A model generated the notes under the pieces. It was given only the letters and a program-made list of their open reading frames with translations. It was not told where the DNA came from and did no database searches. The position numbers and the translations under genes are program-made. Positions 1 through 10,254 of a stretch of DNA of 64,000 bases are shown here, one piece after another. This stretch comes from CBDCNP01 sp965222425 (GTDB lineage Bacteria > Acidobacteriota > Vicinamibacteria > Marinacidobacterales > DATDRI01), in assembly GCA_965222425.1 (NCBI GenBank), contig CBDCTW010000017.1, positions 124,001 through 188,000 on the forward strand, given 5' to 3'. Within the stretch, counting starts at the first letter, position 1; each line of letters opens with the position of its first letter.

Positions 1-1771
1 CCAGAATACCCGTCGTCACGGCAAGAAGTGCTCCGACCCAGTACAGCTCCTTTTGGAAATGAAAAAGCTCGAGAAAGTAGTAGCGAAGCGTAAAGGCGAG
101 CGCTCCCGAGAGCGTCCAAGCGGACAGAAGCAGCCGGAGGGGAAGGGAGCCCGCCCGTTTGATAGAGAAAACCAAGCCCGCCGTACCGAGCACGATGACC
201 GGGCCGCTCAAGAATTCGAGGGCTCTTGCGATCGCCGAAGTCAGTCGTGACCCCAGAGGGAGCTCGGTCGCGCTGGGGACATCCGTTCCGGCCGGCAGGG
301 TCGCCGCGAAGACATTCGACACCGTTTCGGGATGGTAAGCCAGGAGCCCAAGGACCGCCCCGGCGAGGCCGGCCCCGGCCAACCGCAACGCTCCTGCTCG
401 ACCGAGCCCACCCAAAAGCGGCGCGAGGATCAGCAAGGAGCCGACGAGTAGGCCTTGATGGATGAATCCGGAAGTGTACACCGCAAGGCTTGTCGCGATG
501 AGCAGGGCTACCGCGACGACGCGTCGAGCAGGGAACGGCTCGAGGGAGATTCGAGCCAGGTAGGCGATGACGACCAAATCCAACAGATGGCCCAGCAAGG
601 CCGATAGCTCCAAAAGCAAGAGACTCCGCGTATAGGCAGGAGTGAAAAGGTAGATGACGCCAGCGAAAACGTCGGCCTGCGGTGATTGGCTGAACCGTCT
701 GGCCAGATAACCGATCGGCAGAAGCGCGAGTGCACTGACCAAGGCGCCGCCGAGCTTCAGCCAAAGGTCGGGGGCGTGATAGAACGAGTTCCCGAGGTGA
801 GCGAGTAGATAGAACGCTACCGGGTAAGGGAACGCTTGGTACACCCCTGCCACCGGAGCAACGCCTGGATTGTGATTCATCTGATACTCGGGGAGTCGGC
901 TCCAAAAATCAAAAATCCCTCGGTGGTAAACGAGCTCGAGAAGAGTCTGGTGAATGGGAAGATCGGTGAAGTAGAAGCTCGGATGAAAGACCACGAAGCC
1001 CTTGAGGAGGAGTGCCACGTAAAACAAACACAAGAACCACGGGCTTAGCCGCGGCGCGAGCAGTCGCGTCAGTCCGACCACGGGAAGTCCGAACATCGCT
1101 AACGCGGCGCCGCGTCGGACGAGATGAACTGCGGCAAACGGATCGTGAAAGCTCACCGCAAAGAGGATCGCAGCGAGAACCAACGATGCGACGAGAGACG
1201 CGGAAACGGAGAGCCCCGCCAAGCCGAGAGCAAGGAAGGAGAGTACGAGGAGAAGTGCGCCTTGTTGTGCGAGTCGTGCTTGATGTCGCGCCCCCCGTCC
1301 CTTCCACTCGACCCTATCGATTCTGAGTGTGCCGGGCGAGCCGTCTTTGGCCTCCGACCGGAGGCGAACACTAGCCCTCGTGCGAGTCTCGGGAAGCTCG
1401 ACGACGATCTCTCGAAAATCCGAGAAAGGTGGGATCGTCATCTGGCGAGTCGTCCCGTCGTCCAATTCGATCCTGAGAACGACCGATTCAGAAATGGGCT
1501 GTGCGACGGAGAGCACGACGCTTCCCGGTCCTGCGACCGTTACTGGAAGGTGGATGCGTGCCCGCCGGCCCATCTGGCGCCAGGTACGCGCGCCGTCGTA
1601 GCGCCAGTATTCGGAAAGTCCCTGCACGTAGTCGGCATCTCCCGGACCAATGTTCACGTTCAACCGCTCGTGTCGAAGACTGCCAAGAAGAAGTAGGTAG
1701 GAGGCGAAACAGACAACCAGCACCGCAGAAGCCCAGCGAAGGGTGGCACGGTACTTTCCCGCGGAGCTCAT
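1..1771 (-). CDS. Polytopic membrane protein of the glycan locus, C-terminus beyond window
   Basis: The frame is open from the ATG at 1771 to the window edge (590 codons seen, no stop). The N-terminus has one membrane segment (about residues 13-30), then an extracytoplasmic region of about 120 residues rich in alternating beta-type sequence (residues 60-175), then many hydrophobic helices. This resembles large GT39/PMT-like or O-antigen-assembly membrane proteins, but I see no diagnostic catalytic motif, so the function is unknown. The start overlaps the stop of the upstream glycosyltransferase as ATGA, which implies translational coupling and supports this start. Confidence 0.72.
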   Translation of the reverse strand, partial: MSSAGKYRATLRWASAVLVVCFASYLLLLGSLRHERLNVNIGPGDADYVQGLSEYWRYDGARTWRQMGRRARIHLPVTVAGPGSVVLSVAQPISESVVLRIELDDGTTRQMTIPPFSDFREIVVELPETRTRASVRLRSEAKDGSPGTLRIDRVEWKGRGARHQARLAQQGALLLVLSFLALGLAGLSVSASLVASLVLAAILFAVSFHDPFAAVHLVRRGAALAMFGLPVVGLTRLLAPRLSPWFLCLFYVALLLKGFVVFHPSFYFTDLPIHQTLLELVYHRGIFDFWSRLPEYQMNHNPGVAPVAGVYQAFPYPVAFYLLAHLGNSFYHAPDLWLKLGGALVSALALLPIGYLARRFSQSPQADVFAGVIYLFTPAYTRSLLLLELSALLGHLLDLVVIAYLARISLEPFPARRVVAVALLIATSLAVYTSGFIHQGLLVGSLLILAPLLGGLGRAGALRLAGAGLAGAVLGLLAYHPETVSNVFAATLPAGTDVPSATELPLGSRLTSAIARALEFLSGPVIVLGTAGLVFSIKRAGSLPLRLLLSAWTLSGALAFTLRYYFLELFHFQKELYWVGALLAVTTGIL

Positions 1772-2481
1772 TTCATCGAGGGTCTGCCCGCCGTTCCTCG
1801 CGAACGAGACGGCGGAGCCGCGACACATGCGGGGGTCGTTATGAAGGCCCACCTGCACGGTATGAGGCGGGCGTGGGAGCGACCGCTCTTGCGGGGTTGG
1901 TAGTTGAAGGGAGTTTCGGAAATGCTACAGCCCTTCGCGTAGAGGAGAACCAGGATCTCGGGAAGTACATCGAATTTCTCGGATCGAAACTCGATACCTT
2001 CGAGCGCCGTCCGACGGTAGAGACGAAAGCCGGTCGAAAGGTCCCGATAGGGAAGGTCCAGGACCAGCCCGTAAACGGCATTGAGGACTCTGCTCAGCAG
2101 TAGGCGGAATTGCGACATGTCTGCGGTACCGCCCTCGACGTAGCGAGAGGCGATGAGCAGATCGGAAGTCTTTCTTTTCTCGAAAAGATCGGCCACGCAA
2201 GACGGCGGGTGAGAATAGTCAGCGTCCATGGTCAGGATGTGATCACCCTGGGCGGCCGAGAATCCGGCATGAAGTGCTCCGCCGTAACCGGGGCGTTCTT
2301 GTGTGATGACCGAAACGCCATGCTGTCTGGCAACGTCCTGGTTGCCGTCGGCAGAACCGCCGTCGACGACTAAGATCTCGTAAGTCGCTTGCAAAGTATC
2401 GGCGATCCGCTTGAGCTCGGGGAGCAGGAGGGACAGGTTTTTAGCCTCGTTCCAGACTGGTAAAACGATGGTGAGCTTCAC
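1768..2481 (-). CDS. GT2 family glycosyltransferase, dolichyl/polyprenyl-phosphate sugar synthase-like
   Basis: Length is 237 residues. The GT-A fold is clear: an N-terminal TIVLPVWNE start, a nucleotide-binding Asp at residue 40 in VVDGGSADG, and the metal-binding DAD at 86-88. These features match the DPM1/Ppm family, which loads a sugar from a nucleotide donor onto a polyprenyl phosphate on the cytoplasmic face. The lipid-linked sugar would feed the neighbouring GT39-type membrane enzymes. The last 25 or so residues, after GRSHARLIP, do not look like the family. The adjacent frame gives a basic Arg-rich tail ending in TGA at 1775-1777, so a one-base indel near 1830-1850 is possible. Confidence 0.85.
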   Translation of the reverse strand: MKLTIVLPVWNEAKNLSLLLPELKRIADTLQATYEILVVDGGSADGNQDVARQHGVSVITQERPGYGGALHAGFSAAQGDHILTMDADYSHPPSCVADLFEKRKTSDLLIASRYVEGGTADMSQFRLLLSRVLNAVYGLVLDLPYRDLSTGFRLYRRTALEGIEFRSEKFDVLPEILVLLYAKGCSISETPFNYQPRKSGRSHARLIPCRWAFITTPACVAAPPSRSRGTAGRPSMK

Positions 2482-2539
2482 GCGAGGGCTATCCTATCGT
2501 CGTTCGATCCACCCCCACGTTGGGGTGGCCGGCGGAGTT

Positions 2540-4351
2540 CTAGCTTTCCTTGGTAGGCTCTGGCGGCACGCGCAGGATGCGCAGGGTCGGGCCAACCAGC
2601 TTCCCCTCTTCCGGTTTGAACTCGGCAACCTGAGGACAGCTGTTGAAGAGTTTTTGGTAGTTCTGCGTTTGGCGGCGGTCGGGGCCGTATCTTCGGTAAA
2701 CGATAGAAGACACGATCAGGTACTGGACGCCCTCAGCACGATAATCACGAATCGCGCGGTTGATGAGGCGAGACTCCATCGTGATCTGGTACCGCTCGCC
2801 GTCCAGTACCACGGTGTTCCTTTCCAGCGCGAAGTGGGTGCCGGGTGAGAAGTGTCCTTCGATCCACTGGGCGGCCACGGTTCCCGTGTCGAGTGTATTG
2901 TTGCTCCGATTGAGGGCGAGGGTCACACTCAGAGGAAACACCAGGGTTGCCACCAGAAGCCCGGTGAGGATCGCGCGCTCGGCGAAGAGCCGCTTCACCT
3001 TCTCGTGAAGTAGAGATGCCAGGACGGCAGTGAGCTCGTGGATGGCGTAGGCGGCCAGGATGGCCATGAATGGGTAAACGGGAATGAGGTTCCCAGCGTG
3101 GATGATCTTTTGGGACGAGAAAAAGGAGTAATAAAGGACCGGGAAGGCCAAGAAAACCGCGGTCGCCCGTTCGAGCCGATAAAGAGCCAGCCCGAGCCCG
3201 GTCAAGCCTGCCAGAAGAGAAAGGAGCCCCGTGCCGTACGCTACTGTGTAGCGCGCATGGGTGTACCAGTTGTCCACCCCCTCCGCTCCCTCCCGGCCCC
3301 CGTACCCGTAGTTCCACAGGCCATCCGCCACCTGATCTAGAAAACGAGGTAGCTCGGCGATGAAGTAGGGACAGCCGATGAGGAATCCCACCACCGATCC
3401 GGCCGCTCCCAGGTAGAGGTCCGACGTGGCGAGGGATCGAAGCCCTCGGCGAAGGAGGATGGCCAGAACGAAAGGCAGGAGGACGAGCACCCCGTTATAC
3501 TTCGATGCTACGGTCAAGCTAATGGCCAGCCCACAGGCAAAGGCAAGAGCTCTTCCACCCTTGTCGAGATAATTCAAGGTGACCAGGACGCTCACCGCGG
3601 TCATCAGGGTCAGGAGCGCGTCCGGCTTGTTGTACTGTGAGATTTCCACCGCCCCGGGAAAAACCGCCAGCAAGGCCGCGGCTATCAATCCCACACCACT
3701 GCCAAAAAGCCTGCGGCCCATGAAGAAGCTGACCAGCACAACCGCCGTTCCCGGTAAGACCCCCGCACCGAACCGCCCCCAATACAACATGTCCTCGACG
3801 GTGAGCTCGTGGACGCTGGACCAGATTCCCGAAGGCACCTTCACAAAAAAAACGATGACGAAAGTGATCACGTTGACGTACGGCTTCAGGCTGGGATGGA
3901 ACCACCAGTGCGGGTTGAGGTCGCCGCGTTTGATCATCTGGAGATAGGAATGGACGAAGTCGTACTCGTCGGGGATGTAGCTCTGCGGAAGCCCATAACC
4001 GATTCCGGCTAGTCGTAGTCCGAACGCGATCGCGACGATGAGCCCGAGAAGGATGGGGGTCGAGTACCGGCGGAGCAGGCCCAGAATTTGCTTTCCTGTG
4101 CGTGGCACACCGTAGCGGCGCGCCAGCATCCACAGCCCGGTAACCGCGACTGCGATGTATGCTAGGAGCTTTCTGGAGACAGCGTCTTCAGCGAATCGCA
4201 AGAAGTAGGCGTTGGTGAGAATCGTGAACGTTGAAAAGAGCAACAGGAGCCATTGAATCCGATGCCCAAGGGCTCGCGGGGAAACCAATAGCGATTTGGA
4301 TTTTCGCTCGAAGTAGGATCGTTTTTCGTCAAACGGTCGGGCTCCCTGCAC
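2540..4351 (-). CDS. GT39/PMT-family lipid-linked sugar glycosyltransferase (ArnT-like)
   Basis: Length is 603 residues with about 12 membrane helices. After a basic cytoplasmic N-terminus, the first periplasmic loop carries the family's acidic pair within YGLPQSYIPDE (D128, E129), the usual catalytic/metal region of GT-C enzymes that use polyprenyl-phosphate sugars. A soluble C-terminal portion follows (about residues 480-603). The enzyme would transfer a sugar from a polyprenyl-phosphate donor to a surface glycan or protein on the outer face of the inner membrane. It lies just upstream of the DPM1-like donor synthase on the same strand with a 58-bp gap. The sugar specificity cannot be read from the sequence. 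Confidence 0.82.
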   Translation of the reverse strand: MQGARPFDEKRSYFERKSKSLLVSPRALGHRIQWLLLLFSTFTILTNAYFLRFAEDAVSRKLLAYIAVAVTGLWMLARRYGVPRTGKQILGLLRRYSTPILLGLIVAIAFGLRLAGIGYGLPQSYIPDEYDFVHSYLQMIKRGDLNPHWWFHPSLKPYVNVITFVIVFFVKVPSGIWSSVHELTVEDMLYWGRFGAGVLPGTAVVLVSFFMGRRLFGSGVGLIAAALLAVFPGAVEISQYNKPDALLTLMTAVSVLVTLNYLDKGGRALAFACGLAISLTVASKYNGVLVLLPFVLAILLRRGLRSLATSDLYLGAAGSVVGFLIGCPYFIAELPRFLDQVADGLWNYGYGGREGAEGVDNWYTHARYTVAYGTGLLSLLAGLTGLGLALYRLERATAVFLAFPVLYYSFFSSQKIIHAGNLIPVYPFMAILAAYAIHELTAVLASLLHEKVKRLFAERAILTGLLVATLVFPLSVTLALNRSNNTLDTGTVAAQWIEGHFSPGTHFALERNTVVLDGERYQITMESRLINRAIRDYRAEGVQYLIVSSIVYRRYGPDRRQTQNYQKLFNSCPQVAEFKPEEGKLVGPTLRILRVPPEPTKES

Positions 4352-4441
4352 CCGTGGTGTGTGATTCTAACAATCGCGACATTGGCTAGTCAATTTTCTT
4401 GGCGTGTCTGCCACGGAGAAAGTGTCGCATCAAGAACTCGA

Positions 4442-5701
4442 TCAAGAAAGATGGCGGGGAAGCTCGATCGACGGCGTCGTAATTCCCTCAACTTCCTTCA
4501 GGCAGCGCACGTAATCTTCGAACATTGCGTCAGGACTGTGCTCCGCCTCGATATACTCTCGCGCATCTCTCTCCAGCCGTCGTCGGCGATCCGGGTTTCT
4601 GATGAGATCGATCACATCGCAGAAGAGACCGTCTTCGTCTCCATCCAGGCTCGCGCGTGCGAGGACTGCTTCCGGAAAATCGAGTGCCTGTACCTGATCG
4701 GTCACCATGACCGCCCTACCCGCCGCAAGCAAGCGAAGAAGCGTTGCCGACGTCTCACCAGCGGTCGGGTAGCGCAGATTCAAACAGAGATCCGCGGCCG
4801 CCGCATAGAGCCAGAAGGTCTGCTCCTCGACCCTTCCTGTCAAGTCGACACGCTCGGCTATACCTAGCTGCTCGGCTTCCTCTCGAGCGTCGTAGTGCGG
4901 CACAGTGTCACCGACGAGGACGTATCGCGCGTCGACACCTTCGTCCAGCAAACGCCGCATCGACCGAAGGGCGACAGAAATACGCTTTTCCGGCGTGACC
5001 AATCCGAACGACGCCAAAATGGTCTCCTTTCCCAGCCCCAGGCGTCGTCGCGCTTCCTCGCGTGGGGGTAGCTCCGGCAAGGTGATCCCCATGCGCACGA
5101 CTCGCACCTGACTTTCTGGGCAGCTCACGAGGAGTTTTTCCCGCGCGGCGTGGCTATGAACGAGAACCATTTTGTTCGCTTTGACCAGGAGCTCATGGAG
5201 TGGGTACTCATAAAGCAACCGGCCGCCTCCCATCCGTATGGCAATCTCGGCAACCTCGGTTCCCTCGAGAGGGTAGGATGCTTCTACTTCGGCGGTGTAC
5301 TCGGACAACTTGTCCAGCGCACGGTCTCGTTTTCTGGTGTTGCCCATATCGGCGCGATACTCGGCGACCTCAGGGCTTTTCATGTACATGGCGAGGCGGG
5401 AATGATGGAGTACAAGGTCGTGGAGGACGACGACGCCAGGGTGGCGGAACGCGACCGAGTAGATGAAATCATGGTGGAGGCTGTTTCCCATTTGGTAAAC
5501 GGGAGTAGCCTTAGGCTCGCTCGATTGCCTTTCTTCGAACTCTTTCCATGAATAGCAAGGGAACTCGACCGCGGTATCGATCGGCCCATTCGTATAGGCG
5601 TCGACCGGAAAACGTGCCGCCAGGCCGCCCAGCAACAGACGGCTGTAGTCTGCGACACCCGTAGGTGAAGGTGGCAGAGGCGAGAACAGGGCGACTCTCA
5701 T
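4442..5701 (-). CDS. GT4 family glycosyltransferase
   Basis: Length is 419 residues, GT-B fold. The N-terminal acceptor half opens with MRVALFSPLPPSPTGVADYS, a typical glycine-bearing GT4 start. The C-terminal half has the donor-binding region: ILASFGLVTPEKR around residue 230, then LRLLAAGRAVMVTD around 355, the equivalent of the EX7E region, though the first Glu is not evident in this copy. It is a cytoplasmic retaining enzyme that adds a sugar from a nucleotide donor to the growing glycan. Four bases separate it from the DegT gene, so both are probably one transcript. The donor sugar is unknown. Confidence 0.82.
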   Translation of the reverse strand: MRVALFSPLPPSPTGVADYSRLLLGGLAARFPVDAYTNGPIDTAVEFPCYSWKEFEERQSSEPKATPVYQMGNSLHHDFIYSVAFRHPGVVVLHDLVLHHSRLAMYMKSPEVAEYRADMGNTRKRDRALDKLSEYTAEVEASYPLEGTEVAEIAIRMGGGRLLYEYPLHELLVKANKMVLVHSHAAREKLLVSCPESQVRVVRMGITLPELPPREEARRRLGLGKETILASFGLVTPEKRISVALRSMRRLLDEGVDARYVLVGDTVPHYDAREEAEQLGIAERVDLTGRVEEQTFWLYAAAADLCLNLRYPTAGETSATLLRLLAAGRAVMVTDQVQALDFPEAVLARASLDGDEDGLFCDVIDLIRNPDRRRRLERDAREYIEAEHSPDAMFEDYVRCLKEVEGITTPSIELPRHLS

Positions 5702-5705
5702 CCTG

Positions 5706-6803
5706 CTAAGCTGAAAAGAAGTCCTTCACTTGGCCCGCCACCCGGTGCACGTCATCCTCGCTCAGCTCCGGATAGATCGGGAGGCACAGCACTTCGGCGG
5801 CCGCTTTCTCAGCAATCGGGAAACTCCCCTTCTTCAATCCCAAGTGTTCGTACGCGGGCTGGAGATGAAGCGGGTGGGGATAATGGATGGCCGATGCAAT
5901 TCCTCTTGCCTCGAGATGAAGACGGAGTGCGTCCCGGCGCGCCGAGCGCACGGTGTACTGGTGATATACCGCTCGACAGCCGGGTGCTTCGTGTGGAAGG
6001 CGGAGCCCGGCGATCCCCTGTAGCTCCTGCGAGTAAATCGTCGCAAGGTGTCGCCGTTTCTCGTTCCAACCCTCCAAACGGCGTAGCTTCACCCGGAGGA
6101 TGGCGGCCTGAAGATTGTCCAGCCGGCTGCTCAGACCCTCGTCGGTATGCTCGTATTTCCCGCGCTCCCCGTGGTTGGCGAGTAATCTCACCCGCTCGAC
6201 GAGGTCGGTGTCGTTCGAAACGAGCATTCCCGCATCCCCGGCCGCGCCGAGATTCTTGGTGGGGTAGAAGCTGAAGCATCCGATGGCACCGATCGCGCCG
6301 GCTCGCTTGCCATCGAGCTCGGCTCCGTGAGCCTGCGCCGCATCTTCGACGATCGTCAGCTTGCGGGATACGCGTGCCACGCCGTTCATGTCGGCCGGAT
6401 GCCCGTAAAGGTGAACGGGAATGACGGCTTTGGTTTTTTCGCTGAGATGCGACTCGACCGCCTTCGGGTCGAGATTCAAGGTTTCTTCTTCGATGTCGGC
6501 GAAGACCACACGAGCCCCGTTACGCGATATGGCCTCGGCGGTGGCGATGAAGCTGAAAGGAGTCGTGACCACTTCGTCACCGGGCCCGATCCCGAGAGCC
6601 TTGAGGGCGAGGAAAGGTGCGTCACTTCCGCTCGCCACACCGCAAGCAGAGGAAACTCCGCAAAAAGTTGCGAACTCCCTTTCGAAACAGCGGCAGGCCT
6701 CGCCATGGATGAAAGAGCCCTCCCGAAGAACTTCTTCGACGGCGTTGTCGATCTCTCTTTTCATGCTTTGGTATTGCGCCTTCAGATCAACGACCGGGAT
6801 CAT
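5706..6803 (-). CDS. DegT/DnrJ/EryC1/StrS-family sugar aminotransferase
   Basis: Length is 365 residues, normal for the family. The PLP-binding signature is complete: VEDAAQAHG with Asp154, and SFYPTKNLGA with the Schiff-base Lys183. These enzymes aminate a keto group on a nucleotide-linked sugar such as a dTDP- or UDP-4-keto-6-deoxyhexose. It would supply an amino sugar to the adjacent GT4 enzyme, from which it is separated by four bases. The stop of the upstream membrane protein overlaps its ATG as ATGA. No dehydratase for the keto precursor is present in the window. Confidence 0.9.
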   Translation of the reverse strand: MIPVVDLKAQYQSMKREIDNAVEEVLREGSFIHGEACRCFEREFATFCGVSSACGVASGSDAPFLALKALGIGPGDEVVTTPFSFIATAEAISRNGARVVFADIEEETLNLDPKAVESHLSEKTKAVIPVHLYGHPADMNGVARVSRKLTIVEDAAQAHGAELDGKRAGAIGAIGCFSFYPTKNLGAAGDAGMLVSNDTDLVERVRLLANHGERGKYEHTDEGLSSRLDNLQAAILRVKLRRLEGWNEKRRHLATIYSQELQGIAGLRLPHEAPGCRAVYHQYTVRSARRDALRLHLEARGIASAIHYPHPLHLQPAYEHLGLKKGSFPIAEKAAAEVLCLPIYPELSEDDVHRVAGQVKDFFSA

Positions 6804-8533
6804 GATGCGTCCTCTGTCTGTTTCTCCGGCAGCAGCTCGTAGACGACGTCCTCACCAAATCGTGCGCGGATGGGCATACGATCGCGATAGCGGTCCATAT
6901 CATGCCTCAACTTCTCCCTCCGGCGCTCGGGGAGCTCGTCGTAGTGGATGACGATCAACCGAACCGGGACGTCTCGCTCGATGAAGCGAAGGATTCCCGA
7001 GGTGGGGAAGTATCGCATGCGGCCCACCAGCACCCAATAGTCATTGGGCCACCAACCACTGAAGCCGTTGGCGAGTCGTTTCCAGTGGACCGTGGAGTAG
7101 TACATGTACATGGACTCCCGCGTGATGTCTTCGCCCTCGTGAATGGGAATCTCCAGGACGCCGAAATCCCCGGCCTGCGTAGCGAGCCACTGGTAGACCG
7201 GCGGGATTGGTGGCGCCGGTGGTAGGAAGCGTGCAAGGGAATAGCTCTGGTACTCGAATATCAGCACGAAGAGAAAGGCGGCACCTAGCCCATGCTGCCA
7301 ACCCTGTTTCCATCGGCTCGTCTTCTTCAGCAACCAGGCGACTCCCCAGCCCGCCAAGACGGCGAGCCCCAGCAAGAACAGTACGGTGATACGCGCCGGA
7401 ACTCTCAAACCCTGAAAGCCCGGGACGTTCCGGTAGAGAACACGGTAGGGGAGAAAGATCGTGGTTTCACCGACCTCGAGCCGGGGACCGAGCGACAGGA
7501 TGAATCCCGAGATCATCAGGACCAGGAAGAAGGCCCTCATGACACGGTGCGGACGGTCTTCGTCTCCCTGATCTATTGTCTTCTTGCGACGGCTGCCAAA
7601 GTAGCCGACCCCTCCCAATAGAATCGCCAGCACTCCGGGGAAGAGCGCCTTCTCCGACCGAAGCTGGCGAGGAAAGTAAGCTACGTAGAAGACTTTGTTG
7701 AACGCACTGGGCCGCAGGTAATCCAATGGCTCGGCGGAAAATTGAAGCACGTCTTCGTATCGGCGGTAATAGTCCTGGTCCAAACGGTTGCGCTCATAGG
7801 GAAGGAAGAAAGGGAGTGCGAAGAGAGCAACTCCTGCCGCACCGGCGCCTATCAGGAGGAGTTTCCGTCGATTCAAGAGTGGGCGGCCTTTCAGAAGCAA
7901 TACGATCGCGAAGAGCGCGAGTGCCAAGGCGAGATACATCGCATAGTAGTTGCAGGAGAGAATCTGGAGGAGAGCGAAAATGGCGGCGGCGACCATCTGA
8001 CGCGGACGCCCATCGCGAAGGAAACGATAGAGATATAGGAACACGAAAGGAAACCACTGGTAGCTCAGAAGCTGCACGTGGAAGAGGTGGAGAAAGCGAA
8101 AGGGAGCCGCGGCGTAGATAACACCGGACGCGAGTGCAGCCCAGCGGTTCCCGGTCAACTCATAAGCCAGCAGATACATTCCGATTCCGGAAAGGAGAAA
8201 CGAGAGGAGGATGGCAAAGTTGTAAGCGAAGATGACGTTGCCGGTTATTAGATATGCCGGTGCAGCAACGAGTGCCACGCCAAAGAGATGCTCCGAGTAA
8301 GCCAATGTGTCCTGTCGAGGGAGGAAAATGTTCGCGTTGAAATACGAGAGCGGATCGCTTGGCAAGATGTGATAGTTCCAGGCGAGCGCCCAGAGATTCA
8401 GAAGGGAGTCCGGATTCGTGCTGATGCCGTTTCCCATGCGAACCGGGAGCGGCCACGTGAGGTAGGCGGTTAGAAGCAAGAAGAAACCGAGGATCACGGC
8501 GCGTAACAGGAATCGTCGCACGCTTGCCTTCAT
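6800..8533 (-). CDS. Large polytopic membrane protein, GT-C/YfhO-like
   Basis: Length is 577 residues with about 11-12 helices from residue 10 to about 440, then a soluble periplasmic tail containing PVYQWLATQ and YYSTVHWKRL. The first loop has the NPDSLLNLWALAWNYH region and an AYSEHLFG segment that recur in the truncated paralogue at 30749-32113. The fold is likely a lipid-carrier-dependent transferase, but no catalytic residues can be assigned. Its start overlaps the stop of the glycosidase-like gene (AAATGAAG), and its own stop overlaps the DegT start, so it sits in the middle of a coupled operon. Confidence 0.72.
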   Translation of the reverse strand: MKASVRRFLLRAVILGFFLLLTAYLTWPLPVRMGNGISTNPDSLLNLWALAWNYHILPSDPLSYFNANIFLPRQDTLAYSEHLFGVALVAAPAYLITGNVIFAYNFAILLSFLLSGIGMYLLAYELTGNRWAALASGVIYAAAPFRFLHLFHVQLLSYQWFPFVFLYLYRFLRDGRPRQMVAAAIFALLQILSCNYYAMYLALALALFAIVLLLKGRPLLNRRKLLLIGAGAAGVALFALPFFLPYERNRLDQDYYRRYEDVLQFSAEPLDYLRPSAFNKVFYVAYFPRQLRSEKALFPGVLAILLGGVGYFGSRRKKTIDQGDEDRPHRVMRAFFLVLMISGFILSLGPRLEVGETTIFLPYRVLYRNVPGFQGLRVPARITVLFLLGLAVLAGWGVAWLLKKTSRWKQGWQHGLGAAFLFVLIFEYQSYSLARFLPPAPPIPPVYQWLATQAGDFGVLEIPIHEGEDITRESMYMYYSTVHWKRLANGFSGWWPNDYWVLVGRMRYFPTSGILRFIERDVPVRLIVIHYDELPERRREKLRHDMDRYRDRMPIRARFGEDVVYELLPEKQTEDAS

Positions 8534-10254
8534 TTCAATTGCACGCGAAGCTCATGAGCGGCCCAATCCGTGGCGAGTTCGACATACCGATCCTCACGGA
8601 ACCTTTCTGTGAAGAAGGCATGTTCCTCTTCGTCGACCGACACCGAGCTTACCGTCTTGCCTCTCGGCAACAGAACGCTCAGATTTCCTTCGCCCGCGAG
8701 ATTGGATTCGTAGAACAACCGGATCTGTAAGCTCTCTTCGTCGTAGAGGTAGCGGTAACGGACGAAGGTGTTGGTCGCAGGCTGGTTCAGCTGGATTTGC
8801 CCCGGCTGATCTCCTAAGCGCACCTTGAGCTCGAGCTCGTCGCCTCTCAAGTAGACTCCGAACAGCCCTCGAAAGGATGCGGCACCCAAGGCGCCGGCAC
8901 TTCCAGCATAGTTTCGACTACCGCGGCCCTTGCCGTCTTTGGTCTGTCATTCATACAGACCGCCGCCTGAAGCCACCTTGCGAGCGATCTCTATGAGATG
9001 CCGTCGCGCTCGCTCCGAGCAACCACGCTCAAACTCCGCGAGAATGAATCTCCCGCCGAACCAATCCCACTGTCCTCCGTTTTGGTAGGCGTATTCCTCC
9101 TTCATCATAGGATGCGCGAAAAGACCTTGCGCGAATGCAGGCAGCAAAGATCCCGAAATCGTGGACACCCCAACTTCCACCCTACGCTTTCGGGCCTGAT
9201 CGAAAATCTTTGCAGCCTGTGCGTCATCGGCTACTCCGTATAGGAGGGCGAGTGCGTTTCCACCCATGGCAAAGATATCAGAATCGTCCGGCCAACCGAT
9301 CGTGAGAGCCGGGGTGAGGACGGCATGCATTCGATAAAAGCCCTTGTCTTCCTGCCACAGATGTTGGTTGATGCTCTCCTTGGTTCGTTCCGCGGTGCGA
9401 GCCCAGAAATCGGCTGGTGCGTTTTTTTCTAGAACCACGTACAGCTCGGCCAACTTTTCTGCGGCGAAGTAGAACTGGCAGTTGGTGTAGAGTCCAAGAA
9501 CTCGCGGCGTTGCGTCGTCTAGGTAGATGGCTCTCGCGTCGGGGTAGATAGGGCTAAGGTCTCCCCAGTCGGCACTGAATCCACTAACGATCATCCCGGT
9601 CTCGGGATCGCTTCGTTCTCGGAGCAGGTATTGAAGGGCCGCGTCCAGACGCGCGATCAGCCGTTCACCCTCGATCTCTTGGCTAAGCCAGTCGCGGTCG
9701 CTGAGTACTTCGAAGATCTGATATGCGGCCAGGACCGAGCTACTTTCTTGATCTGCCTCTACTGTGTTCTTGTCGGCGGACATGGGTGCGGGCTCTGGAT
9801 GGATGTCTTTCGCCCTCGGGGCATTTGGCGCGAAGTGTGAAGCCGGTCCGGCGGCGATCCAATCGAACAACCGGCCGTTGCTACCTTGGTGCGCTAGGTG
9901 CTCTTCGAGCCAGCTCGTGAGGTACTCGCTCGCAAAATAGAATCGGGAGGCAGGAATGAGAGTGGAGCTGTCTCTCAGCCAGATCTGGGGGTAGGCGTGA
10001 CCGGCGCCGAAACCTTTAACTGTTCCCAACCGCCCAGAAAAATCCTTGCGATTTGCCTCGAGCGTCGGTCGAAACATGGCCTGCATTCGATAGAGGTGCT
10101 GGTTCTCGACACGAAATCCGCTCGTCGCGTTCGGTGCAGAGGAGAAAGACGTGTCGACCGTCGAGACGGATGGATCGTGAGACGCCACCCAAAGCGCGCC
10201 GGCAATGCAGACGGCGATCGCGGCCAAACGACCTAAGACCACGGTTCTCGACAT
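8530..10254 (-). pseudogene. Six-hairpin glycosidase-like protein interrupted by one in-frame TGA
   Basis: One frame runs 575 codons from 10254 to 8530 with a single TGA at 8947-8949, after the residues GGGLYE. The part before it is 435 residues: a signal anchor, then an (alpha/alpha)-barrel type sequence with IWLRDSS near residue 93, NTVEADQESS, and NGGQWDWFGG near 395. This resembles GH37/GH63/GH15-like glycosidases acting outside the cytoplasm. The part after it restarts at once with conserved-looking sequence (NYAGSAGALG). A Trp (TGG) at this place would fit the YEW pattern I recall for such proteins, so the stop is a nonsense change, a sequence error or, less likely, recoding. The final stop overlaps the next start as ATGA. 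Confidence 0.7.

Noticed and set aside
1839..2200. Overlapping genes antisense to the DPM1-like synthase and others of the same kind across the window.
   Set aside because: Their translations are Arg/Ser/Pro-rich shadows typical of high-GC DNA and have no recognisable motifs.
8941..8961. A perfect 7-bp stem (GGTCTGT/ACAGACC) has the in-frame TGA in its loop, suggesting a selenocysteine insertion element.
   Set aside because: Bacterial SECIS structures follow the UGA and are longer. The expected residue is Trp, not Cys, and no selenoprotein machinery is visible. Chance is more likely.
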